This document shows positions 1-4,725 of a stretch of 6,039 bases of DNA, piece after piece; position 1 is the first letter of the stretch, and the number at the start of each line of letters is the position of its first letter. Both the position numbers and the translations under genes were made by a program. The stretch spans positions 1-6,039 of the forward strand of contig CALWNS010000199.1 of the NCBI GenBank assembly GCA_944382805.1. Direction: 5' to 3'. This stretch comes from an uncultured Gemmiger sp. Lineage in GTDB: Bacteria > Bacillota > Clostridia > Oscillospirales > Ruminococcaceae. The notes below the pieces were generated by a model, which had not been told where the DNA came from, ran no database searches, and was given only the letters and a program-made list of their open reading frames with translations.

Positions 1-15
1 ATGTTTGCCTTGCAT

Positions 16-125
16 TGTAGGGCGGGTGATTTCGCCCGCCGCACCTTGGGAAAATTCAAAAAACGGGATTTGCCGGCATTTTTGAAAAATTCATCGGTCC
101 GGCGGACGTGAACGCCCGCCCTACA
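16..125. repeat. MITE-like palindromic element with 11-bp perfect terminal inverted repeats
   Basis: The first 11 bases (16-26, TGTAGGGCGGG) are the exact reverse complement of the last 11 (115-125). The arms stay related for about 15 more bases: the inner part GTCCGCCG/GCCCGCCG matches except for one base, giving arms of about 26 bases at 16-41 and 100-125. Each arm is itself a small palindrome (GGCGGG 21-26 with CCCGCC 35-40; GGCGG 101-105 with CCGCC 116-120). The AT-rich core carries another inverted repeat, TTCAAAAA 55-62 with TTTTTGAA 79-86. The trinucleotide CAT occurs just outside both ends (13-15 and 126-128) and may be a short target duplication. The element has no coding capacity and would need a transposase acting in trans. 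Small intergenic repeats of this general architecture are common in gut Clostridia. A non-mobile extragenic palindrome is the alternative. Confidence 0.6.
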
Positions 126-143
126 CATGGCCTTTGCGCCGGG

Positions 144-198
144 CGCGGATATTTCCGCGTGGCCTGCAGGGGTCGATGCCTGGCATCGTCCCGCAGGC
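144..198. other. Two adjacent intergenic hairpins
   Basis: The first hairpin is CGCGGA 144-149 with TCCGCG 154-159 and a TATT loop. The second is longer: GCCTGC 162-167 pairs with GCAGGC 193-198, GGG 169-171 with CCC 190-192, and CGATGC 174-179 with GCATCG 183-188, around a CTG loop. Neither is followed by a clear T-run on the plus strand, so they are not obvious terminators. They lie between the repeat element and the cps terminator in gene-free DNA. They could be the remnant of another palindromic repeat or the end structure of a transcript coming from the left. No function is assigned. Confidence 0.45.
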
Positions 199-220
199 GC
201 CTTTCGGGGGAACGGCATAC

Positions 221-255
221 AAAACGCGCGCCCCGCGGTTTTCGCCGCGGGGCGC
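221..255 (-). terminator. Rho-independent terminator of the cpsCDB operon
   Basis: Perfect 11-bp GC-rich arms at 228-238 and 245-255 enclose a 6-base loop (TTTTCG on the plus strand). Read on the minus strand, the hairpin is followed by GCG and then four T residues (complement of 221-224). It begins about 23 bases past the cpsB stop codon, where an operon terminator is expected. On the plus strand the stem is followed by CTACGTATAAAA, which is not T-rich, so termination is expected mainly for leftward transcription. Confidence 0.75.
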
Positions 256-278
256 CTACGTATAAAAAACTCCGTATT

Positions 279-1034
279 TTACACCCAGTGCCCAAAACGG
301 TACTTGGGTTCGCACGGTTCGCCGGGGTCCACCGGGCGGCCCAAAAACACCTGCACGGCGTTTTGGCGCAGGCGCGCGGCCGTATCGCCCGGCAGTTCGT
401 TGTAGCCGGCGCGCAGGTTTACCGGGCGGTGCTCCGGGCTGTGGGCGTCGGTGGCCAGCAGATGCACCAGGTTCCAGCGCAGGTAGCGCTGCAGCAGGCG
501 CGCCGTGTGCCCGCCGCGGACCAGCCCGGCGGCGTTGATCTGCGCCAGCGCGCCCGCGCTGACCCAGCGGTACAGCAGGGTGGGGTCCTCGGTCACATAG
601 GGGTAGCGCTCCACATGGGCCAAAATCGGGGTATAGCCCTGCTGCTGCACGGCGAACAGCGTATCCTCGATGCCGCCGGGGTGGTGGGTGGTGGGCAGCT
701 CGATCAGGATATACGGCGTGCCGGCAAAGCACAGCACGCGCAGGTCCAGCGTGGGCAGCGCCGGCGTAAAATACACCTCCGCCCCCGCTTTGGCCGCCAG
801 CGGCAGGTTCTGTTCGCGCACGGCCGCGGCGGTCTTTTTCAGCGCGTCGCGCCGCTTGGCGGCAAACTCCTCCAGCGTGGTGCGCTCGTAGTAAAAATGC
901 GGGGTGAACACCACGCCGGCCACGCCGTCCGCCAGTTCCTGGCGCAGCAGTTCCATCGTTACGGACAGATTGCGCGCGCCGTCGTCAATGCCGGGCAGCA
1001 GGTGGCAGTGCAGATCGACCAGGTCCTGTTTCAT
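279..1034 (-). CDS. cpsB: CpsB/YwqE-type PHP-domain protein-tyrosine phosphatase
   Basis: This 251-residue protein is recognised as a manganese-dependent phosphotyrosine phosphatase of the PHP family, the enzyme that dephosphorylates the partner BY-kinase and related substrates in the cytoplasm. Visible motifs are DLHCHLLPGIDDG (metal-binding H9 and H11, D17-D18), TPH at 44-46, E86 in GAEVYF, HVERYPY with H140, E142 and R143, and TDAHS with D196 and H198. These fit the usual set of PHP metal ligands, and the length is normal for the family. The chosen ATG (1032-1034) overlaps the cpsD stop as ATGA, and the protein then begins MKQDLVDLHCH, as homologues do. The reading frame stays open upstream, but that stretch only mirrors cpsD and is basic and low-complexity. 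A weak GGGGA ribosome-binding match precedes the start, so translation is probably coupled to cpsD. It is the last gene before the terminator. Confidence 0.93.
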   Translation of the reverse strand: MKQDLVDLHCHLLPGIDDGARNLSVTMELLRQELADGVAGVVFTPHFYYERTTLEEFAAKRRDALKKTAAAVREQNLPLAAKAGAEVYFTPALPTLDLRVLCFAGTPYILIELPTTHHPGGIEDTLFAVQQQGYTPILAHVERYPYVTEDPTLLYRWVSAGALAQINAAGLVRGGHTARLLQRYLRWNLVHLLATDAHSPEHRPVNLRAGYNELPGDTAARLRQNAVQVFLGRPVDPGEPCEPKYRFGHWV

Positions 1035-1786
1035 TCGCCGGCGTCCCCGTCGGCGTCGTCGCCCTCGTGCTTGTAATAATCGTAGGAATAGGAGTAATAG
1101 TACCCGTCCTTGTGGCCGGCACGCTTGATGTCGTACCCGTTGAGCACCACGCCCAAAATGCGCCCGTGTACCGATTCCAAGTTCTTTTTGGAAAGCTGCG
1201 CGCCCTGGATGGTGGTCACGCCCGGGCGCACGACCAGGATCGCGCCGTCGGCAAAGCGGCACATGACGGCCGCATCGGTCACCACCGAGACCGGCGGCGT
1301 ATCTACGATGATAAAGTCATAGTAATCCCGCAGGCCGGTGAACAGCTCCTGCACGGCCGGCAGGGCCAGCATCTCGCTGGGGTTGGGCGGCAGCGGGCCG
1401 GCCGGCAAAAGCGAGAACTGTACGTTTTTGAACCGCACCAGCGCGTCGGCCAGCGGGCACTGGCCGGCCACCACGTTGGAAATGCCCGCGCGGTTGCGCG
1501 CCAGGTGCATATAGCGTGAAAGCGAACCCTTGCGCAGGTCGCCGTCCACCAGCACGACCCGCTTGCCGCCGGAGGCCAGCGTGGCGGCCAGGTTGATGGC
1601 CACGTTGCTCTTGCCCTCCTCCGGCACCGAGGAGGTGATCAGGATGACCTTGCAGCCGGAGGAAGCCGAAAGGAACTCCAGGTTGGTGCGCAGGGATTTG
1701 TATGCTTCTACAAACTGGAACGGCGCATCGGGGCCGACCATCAGCAGCTTGCGGCGGGATTTGCCGCCCTTTTTTGCCTTGGGCAT
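1031..1786 (-). CDS. cpsD: BY-kinase (CpsD/PtkA-type protein-tyrosine kinase)
   Basis: This 251-residue protein is the cytoplasmic ATP-binding kinase subunit of a Firmicutes split BY-kinase. It needs the cytoplasmic tail of the adjacent membrane protein CpsC for activation. Seen in the sequence: EAYKSLRTNLEF at 27-38, matching the N-terminal oligomerisation region; Walker A SSVPEEGKS at 52-60; Walker A' LVDGDLRK at 79-86; Walker B IIVDTPP at 159-165; and a C-terminal tyrosine cluster with seven Tyr between 229 and 238, the autophosphorylation site in this family. An acidic 12-residue tail (HEGDDADGDAGE) follows the cluster. A GGAGG ribosome-binding site lies 9 bases before the ATG (complement of 1796-1800). 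The ATG shares one base with the cpsC stop (TAATG), and the stop overlaps the cpsB start by 4 bases. ParA/MinD ATPases share the Walker motifs, but the Tyr cluster and the neighbours decide for BY-kinase. Confidence 0.95.
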   Translation of the reverse strand: MPKAKKGGKSRRKLLMVGPDAPFQFVEAYKSLRTNLEFLSASSGCKVILITSSVPEEGKSNVAINLAATLASGGKRVVLVDGDLRKGSLSRYMHLARNRAGISNVVAGQCPLADALVRFKNVQFSLLPAGPLPPNPSEMLALPAVQELFTGLRDYYDFIIVDTPPVSVVTDAAVMCRFADGAILVVRPGVTTIQGAQLSKKNLESVHGRILGVVLNGYDIKRAGHKDGYYYSYSYDYYKHEGDDADGDAGE

Positions 1787-2484
1787 TACTTTCTGCCTCC
1801 GTTCTCATAATTGGGGATCACGCCGATCACGGTCAGGCCAAGGTGCTTGGTCACGTCCTCTTCGGTGTTGATCTTGTTGTCCAGCAAAACGCGCAGGAAC
1901 AAAACGCCCAGGCACAAAACCAACCCCAGCACGCCGGCAATGGCGGTGTTGCGCAGCACATTGGGCGAAACGGGGTCCGGGTCCACGCTGGCGGCCGAAA
2001 TGACCTTGACCGAACCGGCCTCCACCGCGGTCAGGATGGCGTCCGGCGCGACCTGGGTGATCTGCTCGCACACCAGGCGCGCGCCCTCGGCGTTGGGGTC
2101 GGTCACGGTGATCTGCATGACCTGGGTGTCGTCCACGGCGGCCACGCCCACTTTTTGGGCCAGCGTCTCGTAGCTCATATCCAGCCCCAGGTTGGCAATG
2201 ACCTGGTTGAGCACCGTATCGCTTTTTACAATAATGCTGTAGGTGGCCACCAGGCGGGAGGCGGAGGTCAGCTGGTCGCTGGTCACGTTGGCGGTGGCGT
2301 CCTGCCGGGTGTTCACGATCATCAGCGCGCTGGCCTGGTACTGCGGCGTCAGCACGAACTTCGAAACGGCGAACCCGGCCCCGGCGGCCAGCACGGTACA
2401 CAGCACCAGCGCCAGAATATGCCGGCGCACCACGCCCAGCAGTTCCAGCAGGTCTATGGTTTCGTAATCCTGGTTATCTTCCAT
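1786..2484 (-). CDS. cpsC: CpsC/TkmA-type Wzz-domain membrane protein, BY-kinase activator
   Basis: This 232-residue protein is a polysaccharide co-polymerase (Wzz) family member that in Firmicutes serves as the transmembrane modulator of a BY-kinase. It has a short cytoplasmic N-terminus with IDLLELLGVVRRH, transmembrane helix 1 at about 22-44, and an extracytoplasmic domain of about 135 residues. A proline motif, PVSPNVLRN (171-179), precedes transmembrane helix 2 at about 180-201. The cytoplasmic tail NKINTEEDVTKHLGLTVIGVIPN is typical of the family and is expected to contact and activate CpsD. The start at MEDNQDYETIDLL is preferred because the open frame further upstream has no domain content and runs through the promoter. 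The ribosome-binding match is modest (GGGGGAA, about 10-12 bases before ATG). It is the first gene of the operon, and its TAA stop shares one base with the cpsD start. Whether it controls a polysaccharide or only the kinase cannot be told from this window. Confidence 0.9.
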   Translation of the reverse strand: MEDNQDYETIDLLELLGVVRRHILALVLCTVLAAGAGFAVSKFVLTPQYQASALMIVNTRQDATANVTSDQLTSASRLVATYSIIVKSDTVLNQVIANLGLDMSYETLAQKVGVAAVDDTQVMQITVTDPNAEGARLVCEQITQVAPDAILTAVEAGSVKVISAASVDPDPVSPNVLRNTAIAGVLGLVLCLGVLFLRVLLDNKINTEEDVTKHLGLTVIGVIPNYENGGRK

Positions 2485-2508
2485 TGTACAATCGTTCCCC
2501 CACGGTTC

Positions 2509-2540
2509 GCAGCCGGGCACAACCGGCCGGTATTGGCTGC
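2509..2540 (-). other. Possible hairpin in the cpsC 5' leader
   Basis: Within the predicted leader of about 80 bases between the cpsC promoter and its ATG, GCAGCC (2509-2514) is complementary to GGCTGC (2535-2540), with the palindrome CCGGCCGG in between. It could fold in the mRNA upstream of the ribosome-binding site. No T-run follows and no known riboswitch was recognised, so a regulatory role is only a possibility. Confidence 0.3.
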
Positions 2541-2571
2541 CGGCACAGCAATGCGCGGCATAGCACATTAA

Positions 2572-2600
2572 ATTATACCACAAGCAGGAACGGATTCCAA
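2572..2600 (-). promoter_or_regulatory. Sigma-A-type promoter of the cpsCDB operon
   Basis: Read on the minus strand: -35 TTGGAA (2595-2600), a 17-base spacer, and a consensus -10 TATAAT (2572-2577) preceded by TGG, giving the extended form TGGTATAAT. Transcription should start near 2565, leaving a leader of about 80 bases before the cpsC ATG. The perfect -10, optimal spacing and AT-richness in a GC-rich neighbourhood make this convincing. Confidence 0.75.
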
Positions 2601-2676
2601 ACTTATTTTGCGGTTTACCCGCCTGCCGCCCGATTTTTGGCGCTTTGCACAATATTTGGCCGGCGGGCCGGGCACC

Positions 2677-2705
2677 TTTCCCCACCCGCGCAGATATGCT
2701 ATAAT
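2677..2705 (+). promoter_or_regulatory. Extended -10 promoter of the rnz operon
   Basis: A perfect TATAAT (2700-2705) is preceded by TGC (2697-2699), forming an extended -10 element. The hexamer 17 bases upstream (TTTCCC, 2677-2682) is a poor -35, as is usual when an extended -10 is present. Predicted initiation near 2712 gives a leader of about 30 bases with a strong AGGGGGGA ribosome-binding site at 2728-2735. Confidence 0.7.
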
Positions 2706-2741
2706 AAACAAAACGCGCGCACGCAAAAGGGGGGACTGCCG

Positions 2742-3647
2742 GTGGTGGAGCTGACCATGCTGGGCTGCGGCGGCACGCAGCCGCTGCCGGGCCGGGCGCT
2801 GGCCGCCCTGTGGCTGCAGGTGGGCGGCAGCGCGCTGCTGCTGGACTGCGGCGAGGGCACCCAGACCGCCGCGCGCCGCTGGGGCAAAAGCCTGTACAAG
2901 CTGGACGCCATCCTGCTGACCCACTACCACGGGGATCACATCCTGGGCCTGCCCGGCCTGCTGATGACCCAGGCCGCGCTGGGCCGCGCCGCGCCGGTCA
3001 CGGTGGCCGGCCCGCCGGGGCTGCGGCAGATGCTGGCCGCGGTGCGGGCGCTGACCGGCCCGCTGCCGTTTGCGCTGCGGCCCATCGAGCTGGAAGACTG
3101 CGCCGGGCAGTTTCTGGTGCCGGCGGGGCAGGTGACGGCCTTCCCCTGCCGCCACCGCGTGGCCTGCTGCGGCTATGCCTACACGCTGCCGCGCGCGGGC
3201 CGCTTTGACCCCGTGCGCGCGCGGGCCGCGGGCATCCCGGTGGCGTGCTGGCGCACGCTGCAAAGCGGCCAGCCGGTGGACGGCTTTACGCCGGATATGG
3301 TGCTTGGCCCGCCGCGCCGCGGGCTGAAGGTCGTCTACGCCACCGACACCGCGCCCTGCCCGGCCGTGCGCCGGGCCGCGGCCGGGGCGGACCTGCTGTG
3401 CATGGACGCCACCTATGCCGACGAAGCCGACGCCCCCAAGGCGAAGCTGTACGGCCACTCTACATGCCGCCAGGCCGGGGCGCTGGCCGCCGCGGCCGGC
3501 GTGCGCCGCCTGTGGCTGACCCACTACAGCGCCGCCGTGGAAGACCCCGCCGCGGGCCTGGCCGCCGCGGCCGCAGCCTTCCCCGCCGCCGAGGCGGGGG
3601 CGGACGGCAAGGCCCTGACCCTGCGCTTTGACGAGGATATGCCATGA
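2742..3647 (+). CDS. rnz: Ribonuclease Z (tRNA 3' endonuclease), clostridial type
   Basis: This 301-residue metallo-beta-lactamase-fold protein is expected to cut tRNA precursors just after the discriminator base, in the cytoplasm, as a zinc-dependent homodimer. The N-terminus MVELTMLGCGGTQPLPGRAL is typical of the family. Metal-ligand motifs are in place: HYHGDH at 61-66 (H61, H63, D65, H66), H138 in CRHRV, D202 in YATDT, H239 in GHST and H261 in LTHYS. The exosite region lacks the glycine-proline segment of long RNase Z arms (GIPVACWRTLQSGQPV at 164-179), a shorter version often seen in Clostridia. The start is a GTG at 2742, 7 bases after a strong ribosome-binding site; an adjacent GTG at 2745 cannot be excluded, and an ATG at 2757 would remove the first strand. 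It leads the plus-strand operon and overlaps the next gene by ATGA. Substrate specificity is inferred from family membership. Confidence 0.9.
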   Translation: MVELTMLGCGGTQPLPGRALAALWLQVGGSALLLDCGEGTQTAARRWGKSLYKLDAILLTHYHGDHILGLPGLLMTQAALGRAAPVTVAGPPGLRQMLAAVRALTGPLPFALRPIELEDCAGQFLVPAGQVTAFPCRHRVACCGYAYTLPRAGRFDPVRARAAGIPVACWRTLQSGQPVDGFTPDMVLGPPRRGLKVVYATDTAPCPAVRRAAAGADLLCMDATYADEADAPKAKLYGHSTCRQAGALAAAAGVRRLWLTHYSAAVEDPAAGLAAAAAAFPAAEAGADGKALTLRFDEDMP

Positions 3648-3997
3648 AAAAGACCACCCGGCAAAACCTGATCTTTTTGGTTTGCATCCTGGCCGCGGCC
3701 GCCGCGCTGCTGGCCTGGCGGCAGGCCGGCCGCGGCGGCGCCGGCACCGCCGCGCTGCTGCAATACGGCGAAGGCGAACAGCGGCAGGAACTGCGCATCC
3801 CGCTGGACCGGGACGGCGACTATGACGTCGACACCGGGCGCTACACCGTCCACCTGCGCGTGCGGGACGGGGGCATCGCCTTTGTGGACAGCCCCTGCCC
3901 CGACCATTTGTGCGAAGGCTTCGGCACGCTGCGCCGCGCCGGCGACTGGGCCGCCTGCCTGCCCGCCCGCGCCAGCCTGACCGTTGTGGAAGAATAG
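3644..3997 (+). CDS. NusG domain II-containing membrane-anchored protein
   Basis: This 117-residue protein has a basic N-terminus (MKKTTRQN) and one hydrophobic helix at about 9-25, which acts as an uncleaved anchor or signal peptide. It places a small beta-rich domain of about 85 residues outside the cell. The signature DSPCPDHLCEGFG (82-94, with C85 and C90) followed by AACLPAR (C105) is that of stand-alone NusG domain II proteins of Firmicutes. Their function is not established, and despite the name they are not the transcription factor NusG. In many Clostridia such genes sit near a Gx transporter gene, but none is visible here. The ATG overlaps the rnz stop as ATGA, and GAGGA lies 6 bases upstream (3633-3637). 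The stop is 12 bases before the GNAT start. The family call is firm; the role is unknown. Confidence 0.85.
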   Translation: MKKTTRQNLIFLVCILAAAAALLAWRQAGRGGAGTAALLQYGEGEQRQELRIPLDRDGDYDVDTGRYTVHLRVRDGGIAFVDSPCPDHLCEGFGTLRRAGDWAACLPARASLTVVEE

Positions 3998-4009
3998 AAA
4001 GGAACCCAT

Positions 4010-4510
4010 ATGAAACCGACCATCAAACAGGTGACCAAAGCCCGCGCCGTGCGGGAAGTGGCGGCGCTGGCGCGCGAGATCTTTGTGCAGCACTACACAA
4101 AGCTCACACCGCGGGTGGCCGCCGCCCTGGCCGAGCGCTGGCAGAGCGAGGAACTGACCGACGACGAGCTCCACGACGGCGCGGTCAACTACTTCCTGAT
4201 CTACCTGGGCAGCCAGGCCGTGGGCTATTTTGCGCTGGACCTGCGCCCGGCGGGCGCGGTGTGCATCAGCCGGCTGTTCCTGCGCGAGGGCGCGCGCGGC
4301 CGGGGCATCGGCCGCAGCGTGGCCGCCTACGCCCAAAAACTGGCCGAAGGCGACGGCCGCAGCCGCGTGTACCTGCGCGTGTGGGCCAAAGACCTGAAAG
4401 CCGAAGGCTTTTGCAAGCGCTGCCGCTTCCGCAAAGCGGGGGTGGAGCCGGTGGAAGTGCTGCCCGGCGTGACCCTGGACATTGCGACTTGGGAGAAACT
4501 CTGGCGATGA
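4010..4510 (+). CDS. GNAT family N-acetyltransferase
   Basis: This 166-residue cytoplasmic protein has the GNAT fold. Acetyl-CoA-binding motif A is ISRLFLREGARGRGIGRSVA (86-105), with the pyrophosphate-binding pattern R96-x-x-G99-x-G101. It is followed by a helix and YLRVWAKDLKAEGFCKRCRF (121-140), the usual motif B region. The N-terminal AREIFVQHYTKL (21-32) resembles the opening helix of many GNATs annotated only by family. The substrate (small molecule, peptide or protein) cannot be read from the sequence. An AAAGGA ribosome-binding site (3998-4003) lies 6 bases before ATG. The last codons, TWEKLWR and the TGA stop, lie within a perfect 22-base repeat whose second copy forms the start of sbcD. 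The protein appears intact despite the insertion immediately after its stop. Confidence 0.88.
   Translation: MKPTIKQVTKARAVREVAALAREIFVQHYTKLTPRVAAALAERWQSEELTDDELHDGAVNYFLIYLGSQAVGYFALDLRPAGAVCISRLFLREGARGRGIGRSVAAYAQKLAEGDGRSRVYLRVWAKDLKAEGFCKRCRFRKAGVEPVEVLPGVTLDIATWEKLWR
4489..4510 (+). repeat. 22-bp direct repeat, copy 1 (3' end of the GNAT gene)
   Basis: This sequence, from TTGGGAGAAACT through CTGGCGATGA, is identical at all 22 positions to 4704-4725. Here it encodes the last residues of the acetyltransferase and its TGA stop. It also contains GGGAG and an ATG (4507) placed exactly as at the sbcD start. That ATG now opens only a 13-codon frame (4507-4548) ending at TAA inside the inserted DNA. 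It is probably the original sbcD translation start region, kept because it is also the acetyltransferase coding end. Confidence 0.9.
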
Positions 4511-4512
4511 GT

Positions 4513-4569
4513 CAAAAGGGGCAACAGCCGCGCACGGCAATTGCCTAACGCGGCTGTTTCCCCTCTTTG
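4513..4569 (+). terminator. Long hairpin at the left of the insertion, terminator-like
   Basis: The arms 4513-4532 and 4549-4569 pair almost fully: a perfect 10-bp stem (AACAGCCGCG with CGCGGCTGTT), one C/T mismatch, GGGGA with TCCCC, one bulge, and then CAAA with TTTG. The 16-base loop contains the palindrome GGCAATTGCC (4536-4545). The 3' arm carries TTT and CTCTTT, but no separate T-run follows on the plus strand. On the minus strand the stem ends with CCCCTTTTG. It could therefore act as a partial terminator in either direction and lower read-through from rnz into sbcDC, or it may simply be the palindrome of a repeat element. Confidence 0.45.
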
Positions 4570-4585
4570 GAATCCCCTTCGACAA

Positions 4586-4646
4586 AATTTTGCCCAAAAC
4601 CGCGCACTCGCCGCACGGCGGCTCGCACACAATTTTGGGCAAAATT
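4586..4646. repeat. Inverted repeat with perfect 14-bp arms inside the insertion
   Basis: AATTTTGCCCAAAA (4586-4599) is the exact reverse complement of 4633-4646. The 33-base centre is GC-rich and contains a second small hairpin, GCCGC 4610-4614 with GCGGC 4618-4622 around ACG. AT-rich arms in otherwise GC-rich DNA suggest foreign or repeat origin, and the arms may be the terminal repeats of a small element of about 61 bases. No coding content is seen. Confidence 0.7.
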
Positions 4647-4657
4647 GCCCTGGCGGT

Positions 4658-4692
4658 GTCCGCGCCGTCGGCGCGTGTCCGCCGGCGCGGAC
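4658..4692. repeat. GC-rich inverted repeat at the right of the insertion
   Basis: GTCCGCGCC (4658-4666) pairs perfectly with GGCGCGGAC (4684-4692). A competing hairpin, CGCGCC 4661-4666 with GGCGCG 4670-4675 around GTC, overlaps it. The octamer GTGTCCGC occurs twice, at 4656-4663 and 4675-4682. The structure ends about 13 bases before the ribosome-binding sequence of sbcD and could affect initiation there. Confidence 0.6.
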
Positions 4693-4703
4693 GGAATGAT
4701 AGT

Positions 4704-4725
4704 TTGGGAGAAACTCTGGCGATGA
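4704..4725 (+). repeat. 22-bp direct repeat, copy 2 (ribosome-binding site and start of sbcD)
   Basis: This is an exact copy of 4489-4510. Here it supplies GGGAG (4706-4710) and, 11 bases later, the sbcD ATG (4722-4724). Because the whole initiation region is duplicated, sbcD keeps a usable start despite its separation from the upstream gene. The upstream neighbours differ (GATAGT here, GCGACT at copy 1) and the downstream sequence is sbcD coding DNA, so the identity ends sharply at both sides. Confidence 0.9.

Larger units (their letters stand above)
4511..4703. mobile_element. Putative 193-bp palindrome-rich insertion between the GNAT gene and sbcD
   Basis: This stretch lies between two identical 22-base repeats and carries three separate inverted repeats that occupy most of its length. 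It encodes no plausible protein, and no convincing terminal inverted repeats were seen at its own ends (GTCAAAAG at the left, a complement beginning CTATCATT at the right). Removing it with one repeat copy would join the GNAT stop and the sbcD start as ATGA, the spacing used elsewhere in this operon. This supports an insertion with target duplication. The agent is unknown: a non-autonomous transposable element, an extragenic palindrome mobilised in trans, or capture during repair are all possible. It could also be a composite of two or three smaller repeats. Confidence 0.6.

Noticed and set aside
108..1076. Long open frame on the plus strand opposite cpsB
   Set aside because: It is an antisense shadow caused by high GC. 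The composition is basic and low-complexity with no recognisable domain, while the opposite strand encodes a full PHP phosphatase.
1035..1262. A longer CpsB beginning at 1262 on the minus strand
   Set aside because: The extra 76 residues are an out-of-frame reading of the kinase gene, arginine-rich and without family similarity. The ATGA overlap at 1031-1034 gives the normal PHP N-terminus.
2484..2741. An N-terminal extension of RNase Z starting at ATG 2484
   Set aside because: It would cross both promoters and the cpsC start, and it lacks family similarity. The strong ribosome-binding site at 2728-2735 points to GTG 2742.
2905..2965. RNase Z as a possible arylsulfatase or other metallo-beta-lactamase hydrolase, because the exosite is short
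   Set aside because: The N-terminus, HxHxDH motif, the later His/Asp ligands (138, 202, 239, 261) and the GHST and LTHYS motifs together fit RNase Z. The shorter exosite resembles a known clostridial variant.
4511..4703. CRISPR array or tandem repeat array between the GNAT gene and sbcD
   Set aside because: The repeats are inverted and differ from each other. Only one 22-base direct repeat pair exists, 215 bases apart, with no regular spacers.
4482..4721. An 80-codon upstream extension of sbcD in the same open frame
   Set aside because: It runs through the 22-base repeat and the palindromic insertion and has no domain. The canonical SbcD start [13 protein letters not shown] with a ribosome-binding sequence is at 4722.
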